DNA from: Pseudomonas citri
Lineage (GTDB): Bacteria > Pseudomonadota > Gammaproteobacteria > Pseudomonadales > Pseudomonadaceae
Direction: 5' to 3'
Assembly: GCF_025336485.1 (NCBI RefSeq)
Contig: NZ_JAODAB010000006.1
Span: forward strand, 124,001 to 188,000
Length of the DNA stretch: 64,000 nt
Shown piece after piece: positions 26,214 to 36,837 of this stretch; the first letter of the stretch is position 1, and every line of letters starts with the position of its first letter. The position numbers were made by a program, and so were the translations under genes. The notes under the pieces were generated by a model. The model saw only the letters and a list, made by a program, of their open reading frames with translations, did not search any database and was not told the DNA's origin.

Positions 26214-27590
26214 TTACACGGTATGCAAGTACCAGTTGTACTCAAGGTCGGAGATGGAGTGTTCGAATTCCTCCAGCTCGCTTTCCTTGCAGGCCACGAA
26301 GATGTCGATGTATTTCGGGTCGATGTACCTGGCCATGACTTCGCTGTCGTCCAGCTCGCGCAGGGCATCGCGCAGGTTGTTCGGCAGGCTCTGCTCGTTT
26401 TGCTCGTAGCTGTTGCCTTCCACCGGCGCGCCGGGCTCGACTTTATTGACCAGGCCATGGTGCACACCCGCCAGTACCGACGCCATCAGCAGGTACGGGT
26501 TGGCGTCGGCGCCGGCAACCCGGTGTTCCAGGCGCACGGCGTCGGCGGAGCCGGTGGGTACGCGCAAGGCCACGGTGCGGTTGTCCAGGCCCCAGGAAGG
26601 TGAGTTCGGCACATAGAACTGGGCGCCGAAGCGACGGTAGGAGTTGACGTTAGGGCAGAGGAACGCCATCTGGGCCGGCAGGGTCTCGAGCACACCGCCG
26701 ATCGCGTGGCGCAGCGCGGCGTTCTGCTCGGGATCCTCGCTGGCAAAAATATTCTTGCCATCCTTGTCCAGAACCGAGATATGGACGTGAAGACCGTTGC
26801 CCGCCTGACCCGGATAGGGCTTGGCCATGAAGGTGGTGTCCATTTCATGGTCGTAGGCGATGTTCTTGATCAGGCGCTTGAGCAGGACCGCGTAGTCGCA
26901 GGCCTTGATCGGGTCGGCGACGTGGTGCAGGTTCACTTCGAACTGGGCCGGGGCACTTTCCTTGACGATGGCGTCGGCGGGAATGCCTTGCTCCTTGGCC
27001 CCTTCCAGAATGTCCTGGAGGCAATCGACGTATTCGTCGAGGTCATCGATCAGGTAGACCTGGGTCGAGTGCGGGCGCTTGCCCGAGATCGGCGAACGCG
27101 GCGGTTGTGGGCGACCATTCACGTTCTCCTGGTCGATCAGGTAGAACTCCAGCTCGAAGGCGGCACAGATGGTCAGACCCAGCTCATCGAATTTGGCCAC
27201 GACCTGGCGCAGGACTTCGCGAGGGTCGGCGAAGAAAGGCTCGCCTTCGAGTTCGTGCATGGTCATCAGCAGTTGCGCGGTCGGGCGCTTCTGCCAGGGT
27301 TCGTTGGAAAGGGTGCCGGGGATGGGATAGCAGATGCGGTCGGCATCGCCGATGTCCAGGCCCAGGCCAGTGCTTTCCACCGTCGAGCCGTTGATATCCA
27401 GGGCAAATAAAGAGGCCGGCAGGTTGATGCCTTTCTCGTAAACCTTGTGGAGGCTGGTGCGTTCGATGCGCTTGCCGCGCACCACACCATTCATATCCGC
27501 AATCAGAAGGTCAACGTACAGAACCTCAGGATGTTCCTTAAGGAACGCGTTCGCTTCGTTAAGCTGAACGGCACGCGGGGGTACCGACAT
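26214..27590 (-). CDS. spuI: Glutamine synthetase-like gamma-glutamylpolyamine synthetase (SpuI-type)
   Basis: A 458-residue member of the GlnA-like PuuA/Spu family, which joins glutamate to putrescine or other polyamines to start their degradation. The N-terminal beta-grasp part (VDLLIADMNGVVRGKRIERT) and the catalytic part with AAFELEFYL, QFEVNLHH, NGLHVHISV and the ATP/Glu loop CPNVNSYRRFG are intact. It is divergent from the remaining spu genes, as spuI is in P. aeruginosa. It is a paralogue of spuB; which substrate each takes cannot be read from sequence. Confidence 0.85.
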   Translation of the reverse strand: MSVPPRAVQLNEANAFLKEHPEVLYVDLLIADMNGVVRGKRIERTSLHKVYEKGINLPASLFALDINGSTVESTGLGLDIGDADRICYPIPGTLSNEPWQKRPTAQLLMTMHELEGEPFFADPREVLRQVVAKFDELGLTICAAFELEFYLIDQENVNGRPQPPRSPISGKRPHSTQVYLIDDLDEYVDCLQDILEGAKEQGIPADAIVKESAPAQFEVNLHHVADPIKACDYAVLLKRLIKNIAYDHEMDTTFMAKPYPGQAGNGLHVHISVLDKDGKNIFASEDPEQNAALRHAIGGVLETLPAQMAFLCPNVNSYRRFGAQFYVPNSPSWGLDNRTVALRVPTGSADAVRLEHRVAGADANPYLLMASVLAGVHHGLVNKVEPGAPVEGNSYEQNEQSLPNNLRDALRELDDSEVMARYIDPKYIDIFVACKESELEEFEHSISDLEYNWYLHTV

Positions 27591-27868
27591 GATGCAACAC
27601 CTTTGTTGTTAAAAATATCAATCATTGATCTTTTCGAAACCCAGTCAACCCGAACGGCATGCCGAAGTCAAGCGAGGCCTTTTTTGCCCTAAAAAAGCAC
27701 CTGAGGGGCTTTTTTGAGGCAATTTAGGGCGTTTTTTCCCCCTTGGGAGGCCTGTCGCCCGCAGGCTTGAGCGGGCCGTGTTGTATTTTTTACGGGGGTG
27801 TTGTGTAAAAAAATGAACAAGGCTAAGCTCGATTCAAACCCATAACAGCAATAATACCGGGGTGCTTC
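27591..27868. promoter_or_regulatory. Divergent spuI / spuA-remnant control region with nested hairpins
   Basis: At 27692-27716 AAAAAAGC and GCTTTTTT pair around CCTGAGGG-like bases (perfect 8-bp stem, A- and T-tracts on the two sides). This is nested inside GCCCTAAA (27687) and TTTAGGGC (27724). Further T- and A-runs follow at 27733 and 27788-27816. The structure could end transcripts on either strand or attenuate a leader. No clear sigma-54 site was seen. Confidence 0.5.
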
Positions 27869-28309
27869 ATGTCTCGCCTGCCGTTAATCGGCGTTACCAC
27901 CTGCTCCAGGCAGGTGGGTCTGCATGCATGTTCCGTCAGTGGCGACAGATCTTTCCAGGCTGTCACGACAGCTACCCCGGGCATGCTTGCGTTCCTGGCA
28001 GGTCCGCTCCCGCCGTCCGATATTCTGGACGCCCAGACCGGCATTCTTTTTGCCAGCCTTCCTTTAAATGTAGAACTTTTCCGTGAACATCATCAGGGAT
28101 CCGTCCATGGGCCGAATGCCGTTCATGACGCTGCCGGAGATGCCCAATGGGCGGTAAGCTCTAGGCTCTGTATGAAAAGCCTTGATACTTGTCTCAAGAT
28201 TTCTCATACAGAGCCTAACCCGCACTACCTTGTGATGTTCCCGGTATTTGGCAACACCTGCCGAGCAAGGGCGACACAACGCGACGCCGACGCGTCAAAC
28301 AACGCCTGA
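27869..28309 (+). pseudogene. spuA: spuA remnant (glutamine amidotransferase-like hydrolase) with internal deletion
   Basis: The frame begins MSRLPLIGVTTCSRQVGLHA, the start I know from SpuA/PuuD gamma-glutamyl-GABA hydrolases, and ends with NPHYLVMFPVFGNTCRARAT and ASNNA, which matches their C-terminus. Intact proteins have about 250 residues; this one has 146. The middle, which should hold the nucleophile Cys motif (GICRG) and the catalytic His-Glu pair (QWHPE), is missing. In its place sits a 56-bp inverted-repeat element (28162-28217) that keeps the frame open. The N-terminal part also differs at many conserved positions (LHACSVSGDRSF), as expected of decay. It lies in the usual place before spuB. 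Confidence 0.82.
28162..28217. mobile_element. 56-bp MITE-like inverted repeat inside the spuA remnant
   Basis: The left end TAGGCTCTGTATGAAAAGCC and right end CTCATACAGAGCCTA are inverted copies around a short core (TTGATACTTGTCTCAAG). A longer relative lies at 60901-60985, and single ends occur near 47022 and 55396. The element carries no gene. Both ends are bordered by TA. Confidence 0.75.
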
Positions 28310-28351
28310 CTACAGAACAGCAGTCAGGAAACTCAAAGCCTAGAGGCATTT

Positions 28352-29710
28352 ATGAGTAACAACCTCGACCAGCTCACCGATTGGTTGAAAGACCACAAGA
28401 TCACAGAAGTCGAATGCATGATTGGCGACCTGACCGGTATCACCCGGGGCAAGATCTCGCCGACCAACAAGTTCATTGCCGAGAAAGGCATGCGCCTGCC
28501 CGAGAGCGTCCTGCTCCAGACCGTGACGGGCGACTATGTCGAAGACGACATCTATTACGAACTGCTCGACCCTGCCGACATCGACATGATGTGCCGCCCG
28601 GACGAGAACGCAGTCTTCCTCGTGCCCTGGGCCATCGAGCCCACCGCCCAGGTCATCCACGATGTCTATGACAAACAGGGCAACCCCATCGAGCTGTCGC
28701 CGCGCAACGTGCTCAAGAAGGTGCTCAAGCTCTACGCCGACAAGGGCTGGCAGCCGATCGTCGCGCCGGAGATGGAGTTCTACCTGACCAAGCGCAGCGA
28801 CGACCCGGACTTTCCGCTGCAACCGCCCGTTGGCCGCTCGGGCCGCCCGGAAACCGGTCGCCAGTCGTTCTCGATCGAAGCGGCCAACGAATTCGACCCG
28901 CTGTTCGAAGACGTCTACGACTGGTGCGAATTGCAGGAGCTGGACCTCGACACCCTGATCCACGAGGACGGTACGGCGCAGATGGAAATCAACTTCCGTC
29001 ATGGCGACGCCCTGTCCCTGGCCGACCAGATCCTGGTGTTCAAGCGCACCATGCGCGAGGCGGCACTCAAGCACAACGTGGCGGCCACCTTCATGGCCAA
29101 GCCCATGACCGGCGAGCCGGGCAGCGCGATGCACCTGCACCAGAGCATCATCGACAAGGAAACCGGCCGGAACGTTTTCTCCAATGAAGACGGGACCATG
29201 AGCGAACTGTTCCTGCAGCACATCGGCGGCTTGCAGAAATTCATCCCTGAGTTGCTGCCGCTGTTCGCCCCCAACGTCAACTCGTTCCGCCGCTTCCTGC
29301 CGGACACTTCGGCGCCGGTCAACGTGGAGTGGGGTGAAGAAAACCGCACCGTGGGCCTGCGCGTACCGGATGCCGGGCCGCAGAACCGTCGCGTGGAAAA
29401 CCGCTTGCCGGGCGCCGATGCCAACCCGTACCTGGCGATTGCCGCCAGCCTGCTGTGTGGCTACATCGGCATGGTCGAAGGCATCAACCCGAGCGCGCCG
29501 GTGGTGGGCCGTGGCTACGAGCGTCGCAACCTGCGTTTGCCGCTGACCATCGAAGACGCCCTGGAGCGCATGGAAAACAGCACCACCATCGAGAAATACC
29601 TGGGCAAGAAATTCATCACAGGCTACGTCGCGGTCAAGCGGGCCGAGCATGAAAACTTCAAGCGCATCATCAGTTCGTGGGAGCGGGAATTCCTGCTCTT
29701 TGCCGTCTGA
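28352..29710 (+). CDS. spuB: Glutamine synthetase-like gamma-glutamylpolyamine synthetase (SpuB-type)
   Basis: A 452-residue GlnA-like enzyme, intact: VECMIGDLTGITRGK at the start, APEMEFYLTKRS, AQMEINFRHGDAL, AMHLHQSI, and APNVNSFRRFLP with RVENRLPGADANPYL. It should make gamma-glutamylputrescine from putrescine, glutamate and ATP. It follows the spuA remnant by 42 bp and precedes spuC by 58 bp, and is probably one transcript with them. Because the SpuA hydrolase at this locus is dead, the later hydrolysis step would need another enzyme. Confidence 0.88.
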   Translation: MSNNLDQLTDWLKDHKITEVECMIGDLTGITRGKISPTNKFIAEKGMRLPESVLLQTVTGDYVEDDIYYELLDPADIDMMCRPDENAVFLVPWAIEPTAQVIHDVYDKQGNPIELSPRNVLKKVLKLYADKGWQPIVAPEMEFYLTKRSDDPDFPLQPPVGRSGRPETGRQSFSIEAANEFDPLFEDVYDWCELQELDLDTLIHEDGTAQMEINFRHGDALSLADQILVFKRTMREAALKHNVAATFMAKPMTGEPGSAMHLHQSIIDKETGRNVFSNEDGTMSELFLQHIGGLQKFIPELLPLFAPNVNSFRRFLPDTSAPVNVEWGEENRTVGLRVPDAGPQNRRVENRLPGADANPYLAIAASLLCGYIGMVEGINPSAPVVGRGYERRNLRLPLTIEDALERMENSTTIEKYLGKKFITGYVAVKRAEHENFKRIISSWEREFLLFAV

Positions 29711-29768
29711 AGCGTTGGGCGGGGCGGTCCCTGGCCGCCTCTCCCCTTCGAAATAAAGGAGAATTCGC

Positions 29769-31133
29769 ATGACCCGCAACAACCCGCAAACCCGTGAATG
29801 GCAGGCCCTGAGCAGCGATCATCACCTGGCCCCGTTCAGCGATTTCAAGCAGCTCAAAGAGAAAGGCCCGCGCATCATCACCCACGCCAACGGCGTCTAT
29901 CTCTGGGACAGTGAAGGCAACAAGATCCTCGACGGCATGGCCGGCCTCTGGTGCGTAGCCGTCGGTTATGGTCGCGAGGAACTGGCCGAAGCGGCCAGCC
30001 AGCAAATGCGCGAGTTGCCGTACTACAACCTGTTCTTCCAGACAGCGCACCCACCCGCGCTGGAACTGTCCAAAGCCATCGCCGACATCGCCCCCGAAGG
30101 CATGAACCATGTGTTCTTCACCGGCTCCGGCTCCGAAGGCAACGACACCATGTTGCGTATGGTCCGCCACTATTGGGCGATCAAGGGCCAGCCGAGCAAG
30201 AAAGTCATCATCAGCCGCAAGAATGGCTATCACGGCTCGACCGTGGCCGGCGCGAGCCTGGGCGGCATGACTTATATGCACGAACAGGGCGACTTGCCGA
30301 TCCCCGGCATCGTCCACATTGCCCAGCCTTACTGGTTCGGCGAGGGCGGCGACATGAGCCCCGAGGAGTTCGGGGTGTGGGCGGCCAATCAACTGGAAGA
30401 GAAGATCCTGGAAATCGGCGTGGACAACGTCGGTGCCTTCATCGCCGAGCCGATCCAGGGCGCTGGCGGGGTGATCGTGCCGCCGGACAGCTACTGGCCG
30501 CGCATGAAGGAGATCCTCGCCAAGTACGACATCCTGTTCGTGGCCGACGAGGTGATCTGCGGGTTCGGCCGTACCGGCGAATGGTTCGGCACCGATTACT
30601 ATGGGTTGAAGCCGCACCTGATGACCATCGCCAAGGGCCTGACCTCCGGCTACATCCCCATGGGTGGGCTGATCGTGCGCGACGACGTGGTGGCGGTGCT
30701 CAACGAGGGCGGCGATTTCAACCACGGCTTCACCTATTCCGGCCACCCGGTGGCCGCAGCGGTGGCCCTGGAAAATATCCGCATCCTGCGCGACGAGAAG
30801 ATCATCGAGCGCGTCCACGACGAAGCGGCACCCTATTTGCAGAAGCGTTTGCGGGAGCTGAACGACCATCCGCTGGTGGGTGAAGTGCGCGGCGTCGGTT
30901 TGTTGGGGGCGATCGAGCTGGTCCGGGACAAGGCCACGCGCAAGCGCTATGAAGGCAAGGGCGTGGGCATGATTTGCCGGCAGTTCTGCTTCGACAACGG
31001 ACTGATCATGCGCGCCGTGGGCGACACCATGATCATTGCGCCGCCGCTGGTGATCAGCAAGGACGAGATCGATGAGCTGGTGACCAAGGCGCGCAAGTGC
31101 CTGGACCTGACGCTCAATGCATTGCAAGGCTAA
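29769..31133 (+). CDS. spuC: Putrescine/polyamine-pyruvate aminotransferase SpuC
   Basis: A 454-residue class III PLP aminotransferase. The PLP lysine is Lys289 (TIAKGLTSGYIPMG), with Asp260-Glu261 of the FVADEVICGFGRTG motif binding the pyridine ring, and GSGSEGNDTMLRM as phosphate loop. It transfers an amino group from putrescine or related diamines to pyruvate. It lies between spuB and spuD, as in P. aeruginosa. AAGGAG precedes the ATG. Confidence 0.93.
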   Translation: MTRNNPQTREWQALSSDHHLAPFSDFKQLKEKGPRIITHANGVYLWDSEGNKILDGMAGLWCVAVGYGREELAEAASQQMRELPYYNLFFQTAHPPALELSKAIADIAPEGMNHVFFTGSGSEGNDTMLRMVRHYWAIKGQPSKKVIISRKNGYHGSTVAGASLGGMTYMHEQGDLPIPGIVHIAQPYWFGEGGDMSPEEFGVWAANQLEEKILEIGVDNVGAFIAEPIQGAGGVIVPPDSYWPRMKEILAKYDILFVADEVICGFGRTGEWFGTDYYGLKPHLMTIAKGLTSGYIPMGGLIVRDDVVAVLNEGGDFNHGFTYSGHPVAAAVALENIRILRDEKIIERVHDEAAPYLQKRLRELNDHPLVGEVRGVGLLGAIELVRDKATRKRYEGKGVGMICRQFCFDNGLIMRAVGDTMIIAPPLVISKDEIDELVTKARKCLDLTLNALQG

Positions 31134-31302
31134 GTGCTAGGCTCAGAGCGGGGCCCCTGCGCGGGCCTCGCCCGGTGTGAATAAAAGACTGGGCTTGTGT
31201 TGTAAGCCTGCACCGTAACTTGCCAGACTATCCGCGCTGTTCAAGTTGCCCGCGAGCTGGTTACTGAACTTTGGCTAAGAAGAATAACTGGAGCATTTTT
31301 TC

Positions 31303-32415
31303 ATGAAGGCATTAGGTATGAAGATAGCTGGCAAGACCCTCCTCGCCATGTCCCTGATGGGCGTGATGGCGGGCGCCGTTCAGGCGGACGATAAAGTGCT
31401 GCACGTGTATAACTGGTCCGACTATATCGCCCCGGACACCGTCGCCAAGTTTGAAAAAGAGTCGGGGATCAAAGTGGTCTACGACGTGTTCGACAGCAAC
31501 GAAACATTGGAAGCCAAGCTGTTGGCGGGCAAGTCCGGCTATGACATCGTGGTGCCGTCGAACAACTTCCTGGCCAAGCAGATCAAGGCCGGGGTCTACC
31601 AGAAGCTCGACAAGTCCAAGTTGCCTAACTGGAAAAACCTCAACACCGACCTGCTCAAGGCCGTTTCGGTGAGCGACCCGGGCAACGAGCACGCGTTCCC
31701 CTACATGTGGGGTTCGATCGGCATCGGTTTCAACCCCGAGAAGGTCAAGGCCGCGCTGGGTGCCGACGCACCGACCAATTCGTGGGACCTGCTGTTCAAG
31801 CCGGAAAACGCGGCCAAGCTGAAGTCCTGCGGCATCAGCTTCCTCGACTCGCCGACCGAAATGATCCCGGTGGCCCTGCATTACCTGGGCTATCCGACCG
31901 ACAGCCAGGACAAGAAGCAACTGGCTGAAGCCGAGGCACTGTTCCTCAAGATCCGTCCTTCGATCAGCTACTTCCACTCCTCCAAGTACATCTCCGACCT
32001 GGCCAACGGCAATATCTGCGTAGCGGTCGGTTACTCGGGCGACGTCTACCAGGCCAAGTCCCGTGCGGCTGAAGCCGGTGGCAAGGTCAAGGTCAGCTAC
32101 AACATTCCGAAGGAAGGTGCCGGTAGCTTCTTCGACATGGTCGCCATTCCCAAGGATGCCGAGAACGTCGAAGGTGCCTACAAGTTCATGACCTTCCTGC
32201 AGAAGCCGGAAATCATGGCGGAAATCACCGACACCGTGAGCTTCCCGAACGGCAACGCGGCCTCGACCCCGTTGGTCAGCAAGGAAATCACCAGCGACCC
32301 GGGCATCTACCCACCAGCAGAGGTGCAGGCCAAGCTCTACGCGATTGCCGACCTGCCAGCCGCCACCCAGCGGATCCTGACCCGCAGCTGGACCAAGATC
32401 AAATCCGGTAAGTAA
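31303..32415 (+). CDS. spuD: Polyamine-binding periplasmic protein SpuD
   Basis: A 370-residue PotF-like solute-binding protein. The signal peptide ([19 protein letters not shown]) ends before [19 protein letters not shown]. Conserved features are [20 protein letters not shown] and [20 protein letters not shown]. In P. aeruginosa SpuD prefers putrescine and SpuE spermidine. GGAG lies ten bases before the chosen ATG; a second ATG at 31318 is possible. It is clearly paralogous to the next gene, from which it is separated by a strong hairpin. Confidence 0.93.
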   Translation: MKALGMKIAGKTLLAMSLMGVMAGAVQADDKVLHVYNWSDYIAPDTVAKFEKESGIKVVYDVFDSNETLEAKLLAGKSGYDIVVPSNNFLAKQIKAGVYQKLDKSKLPNWKNLNTDLLKAVSVSDPGNEHAFPYMWGSIGIGFNPEKVKAALGADAPTNSWDLLFKPENAAKLKSCGISFLDSPTEMIPVALHYLGYPTDSQDKKQLAEAEALFLKIRPSISYFHSSKYISDLANGNICVAVGYSGDVYQAKSRAAEAGGKVKVSYNIPKEGAGSFFDMVAIPKDAENVEGAYKFMTFLQKPEIMAEITDTVSFPNGNAASTPLVSKEITSDPGIYPPAEVQAKLYAIADLPAATQRILTRSWTKIKSGK

Positions 32416-32433
32416 GCCGGCCTGAAGCATCGT

Positions 32434-32468
32434 CCTGTTGTCGCTGTCCTCGCGGCGGCGGCAACAGG
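32434..32468 (+). other. Strong intercistronic hairpin between spuD and spuE
   Basis: CCTGTTGTCGC pairs with GCGGCAACAGG over 11 positions (one G-U) around a 13-base loop. No T-run follows, so it resembles an RNA-stabilising or processing hairpin rather than a terminator. It starts 18 bases after the spuD stop. Confidence 0.65.
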
Positions 32469-32484
32469 AACAATAAATAACTAA

Positions 32485-33696
<1,212 letters not shown>

Positions 33697-33766
33697 CGTT
33701 AAACGCTCAAACTATCGAAGGTTCGCCCATATGGGGCGAACTGCAAATTCTGTGGGAGTTTCGTAA

Positions 33767-34909
33767 ATGGCAGTTGCCTCCGGCGCCTATAAGAAAGCCC
33801 TCGAGGGCGACCAGACACCCAAGCAGGTGCTGGTCAAAATCGACCGGGTCACGAAGAAGTTCGACGAGACGATTGCCGTGGACGATGTGTCCCTGGAAAT
33901 CAAGAAAGGCGAGATCTTCGCCTTGCTCGGCGGGTCGGGATCGGGCAAATCCACCTTGCTGCGTATGCTGGCCGGTTTCGAGCGGCCCACGGAGGGGCGC
34001 ATTTTCCTCGACGGCGTGGACATCACGGACATGCCGCCGTACGAGCGGCCGATCAACATGATGTTCCAGTCCTACGCCTTGTTCCCCCACATGACCGTGG
34101 CGCAGAACATTGCCTTTGGCCTGCAACAGGACAAGATCCCCAAGGCCGAGATCGATGCCCGCGTGGCGGAAATGCTCAAGCTGGTGCAGATGAGCCAATA
34201 CGCCAAGCGCAAGCCGCACCAGCTCTCCGGCGGCCAGCGTCAACGCGTGGCCCTGGCCCGTTCGCTGGCCAAGCGACCCAAGCTGTTGCTGCTCGACGAG
34301 CCGATGGGCGCCCTGGATAAAAAGCTGCGCTCGCAGATGCAACTGGAGCTGGTGGAGATCATCGAGCGGGTCGGCGTGACCTGCGTCATGGTGACCCACG
34401 ACCAGGAAGAGGCCATGACCATGGCCGAGCGCATCGCGATCATGCACCTGGGCTGGATCGCCCAGATCGGCAGCCCGATCGACATCTACGAAACCCCGAC
34501 CAGCCGGCTGGTCTGCGAGTTCATCGGCAACGTCAACATCTTCGAGACCGAAGTGGTGGACGACGCCGAAGGCCACGCCGTGCTGACCTGCAAGGACCTG
34601 GATCGCAACATCTACGTGGGTCATGGCATCAGCACCTCGGTGCAGGACAAGTCCGTGACCTACGCCATTCGCCCGGAAAAACTGCTGGTCACCGCCCAGC
34701 AGCCGACCTGCGACCACAACTGGTCCAGCGGCAAGGTCCATGACATCGCCTACCTGGGCGGTCATTCGGTGTTCTACGTCGAGCTGCCGAGCGGCAAGCT
34801 GGTGCAGTCGTTCGTCGCCAACGCCGAACGCCGTGGCCAACGGCCGACCTGGGGCGACCAAGTGTTCGTCTGGTGGGAAGACGACAGCGGCGTGGTGCTT
34901 CGCTCATGA
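33767..34909 (+). CDS. spuF: Polyamine ABC transporter ATPase SpuF (PotG-like)
   Basis: A 380-residue ATPase energising polyamine uptake. Walker A GGSGSGKST at 55-63, Q-loop MMFQSYALFPHMT, signature LSGGQRQRVALARSL, Walker B LLLLDEPMGALDKK, and switch His in VMVTHDQEEA. A C-terminal TOBE domain follows (from about 290). The stop overlaps spuG by 4 bp. The gap before it (33697-33766) holds GGTTCGCCC with GGGCGAAC, a small hairpin. Confidence 0.93.
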   Translation: MAVASGAYKKALEGDQTPKQVLVKIDRVTKKFDETIAVDDVSLEIKKGEIFALLGGSGSGKSTLLRMLAGFERPTEGRIFLDGVDITDMPPYERPINMMFQSYALFPHMTVAQNIAFGLQQDKIPKAEIDARVAEMLKLVQMSQYAKRKPHQLSGGQRQRVALARSLAKRPKLLLLDEPMGALDKKLRSQMQLELVEIIERVGVTCVMVTHDQEEAMTMAERIAIMHLGWIAQIGSPIDIYETPTSRLVCEFIGNVNIFETEVVDDAEGHAVLTCKDLDRNIYVGHGISTSVQDKSVTYAIRPEKLLVTAQQPTCDHNWSSGKVHDIAYLGGHSVFYVELPSGKLVQSFVANAERRGQRPTWGDQVFVWWEDDSGVVLRS

Positions 34910-35826
34910 ACCTGCGCAAACTCAAACGCCGACTCGCTCGAATAACGCCCGGTGGCCGTCAACTGGTCATCGGGGTGCCCTTCATCTGGCTGTTCCTGTT
35001 CTTCATGCTGCCGTTCTTCATCGTCCTGAAGATCAGCTTCGCCGAAGCCGACGTGGCCATCCCGCCGTACACCGAGATCTACAGCTACGTCGACCAGAAA
35101 CTGCAAATCCTGCTCAACCTCGCCAACTACACGATGCTCAGCGAGGACGAGTTGTACATCGCCGCCTATCTCGGCTCGCTGAAGATGGCGCTGGTCAGCA
35201 CCGCGCTGTGCCTGCTGATCGGTTACCCGATGGCCTATGGCATCGCCAACGCCCGCAAGGAAACCCAGACGGTCCTGGTGCTGCTGATCATGATGCCGAC
35301 CTGGACCGCGATCCTGATCCGCGTCTATGCGTGGATGGGCATCCTCAGCAATAACGGCCTGCTCAACGGTTTCCTGCTGGGCATGGGCTGGATCAGCGAA
35401 CCGTTGCAGATCCTCAACACCAACCTGGCGGTGTACATCGGCGTTGTCTACTCGTACCTGCCCTTCATGATCCTGCCGTTGTACGCCAACCTGGTGAAGC
35501 ACGATCCAAGCTTGCTGGAAGCCGCGTCGGACCTGGGTTCGAGCACCTTCAACAGCTTCTGGAAAATCACCGTGCCGCTGTCGCGAAACGGCATCATCGC
35601 CGGTTGCATGCTGGTGTTCATCCCGGTGGTGGGCGAGTTCGTGATCCCGGAACTGCTGGGCGGCCCGGAAACCCTGATGATCGGCAAAGTGCTGTGGCAG
35701 GAATTCTTCAACAACCGTGACTGGCCGGTGGCGTCTGCCCTGGCGGTGGTGATGCTGGCGATCCTGATCGTGCCCATCATTCTGTTCAACCGCAGTCAGG
35801 CCAAGGAAATGGAGGGCAAGGAATGA
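34906..35826 (+). CDS. spuG: Polyamine ABC transporter permease SpuG (PotH-like)
   Basis: A 306-residue permease with six predicted membrane segments, starting MNLRKLKRRLARITPGGRQL, and the loop signature EAASDLGSSTFNSFWKITVP. The ATG at 34906 lies within the last codons of spuF (ATGA overlap); an earlier in-frame ATG at 34873 is inside spuF and unlikely. It pairs with SpuH to form the channel. Confidence 0.93.
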   Translation: MNLRKLKRRLARITPGGRQLVIGVPFIWLFLFFMLPFFIVLKISFAEADVAIPPYTEIYSYVDQKLQILLNLANYTMLSEDELYIAAYLGSLKMALVSTALCLLIGYPMAYGIANARKETQTVLVLLIMMPTWTAILIRVYAWMGILSNNGLLNGFLLGMGWISEPLQILNTNLAVYIGVVYSYLPFMILPLYANLVKHDPSLLEAASDLGSSTFNSFWKITVPLSRNGIIAGCMLVFIPVVGEFVIPELLGGPETLMIGKVLWQEFFNNRDWPVASALAVVMLAILIVPIILFNRSQAKEMEGKE

Positions 35827-36713
35827 AGCGCTTGCGTTTTTCAAACCTGATGCTGGTGCTGGGATTGTTGTTTATTTATGCACCGATGGTGATCCTGGTG
35901 ATCTTCTCCTTCAACGCCTCGAAACTGGTGACGGTGTGGGGCGGCTGGTCGATCAAGTGGTACGTTGGCCTGCTGGACAACACGCAGTTGATGGGCTCGG
36001 TGCTGCGTTCGCTGGAGATTGCCTGCTACACGGCGGTCGCGGCGGTCGCGCTGGGGACGCTGGCGGCCTTCGTGCTGACCCGCGTCACCCGCTTCAAGGG
36101 CCGCACGCTGTTTGGCGGCCTGGTCACCGCGCCGTTGGTGATGCCCGAAGTGATCACCGGCCTGTCGCTGTTGCTGCTGTTCGTGGCCATGGCGCAGATG
36201 ATCGGCTGGCCCCAGGAGCGTGGCATCGTCACCATCTGGATTGCCCACACCACGTTCTGCGCGGCTTATGTGGCGGTGGTGGTGTCGTCGCGCTTGCGTG
36301 AGCTGGACCTGTCCATCGAAGAAGCGGCCATGGACCTGGGGGCGCGACCGTGGAAAGTGTTCTTCTTGATCACCATCCCGATGATCGCGCCGTCGCTGGC
36401 GGCCGGCGGCATGATGTCGTTCGCGCTGTCCCTGGATGACCTGGTGTTGGCGAGTTTCGTCTCCGGCCCAGGTTCGACGACCTTGCCGATGGAAGTCTTC
36501 TCGGCGGTACGCCTGGGGGTCAAGCCGGAAATCAACGCCGTGGCGAGCCTGATTCTGTTGGCTGTTTCCCTGGTGACCTTCCTGGTCTGGTACTTCAGCC
36601 GTCGCGCCGAAGAAAACCGCAAGCGGGCGATCCAGCAAGCCATCGAAGAAAGTGCCGCCGATTCCTGGAAACAACCGGAAGTACGCCGGGCGGTGGCTGC
36701 TGCTCAGGCTTGA
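35823..36713 (+). CDS. spuH: Polyamine ABC transporter permease SpuH (PotI-like)
   Basis: A 296-residue permease with the typical start RFSNLMLVLGLLFIYAPMVI and loop signature EAAMDLGARPWKVFFLITIP. It overlaps the end of spuG by 4 bp and ends the spu operon. A REP hairpin follows within 65 bp of its stop. Confidence 0.93.
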   Translation: MKRLRFSNLMLVLGLLFIYAPMVILVIFSFNASKLVTVWGGWSIKWYVGLLDNTQLMGSVLRSLEIACYTAVAAVALGTLAAFVLTRVTRFKGRTLFGGLVTAPLVMPEVITGLSLLLLFVAMAQMIGWPQERGIVTIWIAHTTFCAAYVAVVVSSRLRELDLSIEEAAMDLGARPWKVFFLITIPMIAPSLAAGGMMSFALSLDDLVLASFVSGPGSTTLPMEVFSAVRLGVKPEINAVASLILLAVSLVTFLVWYFSRRAEENRKRAIQQAIEESAADSWKQPEVRRAVAAAQA

Positions 36714-36774
36714 ATGTGGCAGTCGTGGTGAGGGAGCAAGCTCCCTGGCCACGGAGTTTTCGGTTACCCGTGAA

Positions 36775-36806
36775 ACCGCTATCGCGGGCAGGCTCGCGAT
36801 AGCGGT
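36775..36806. repeat. REP hairpin after spuH
   Basis: ACCGCTATCGCG and CGCGATAGCGGT pair perfectly around GGCAGGCT; a partial unit GAGGGAGCAAGCTCCC at 36730 lies just before it. It is located between the convergent spuH and AhpD-like genes. Confidence 0.8.
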
Positions 36807-36837
36807 GGGACAGTCGATGAATATGTCACGCCATCCC

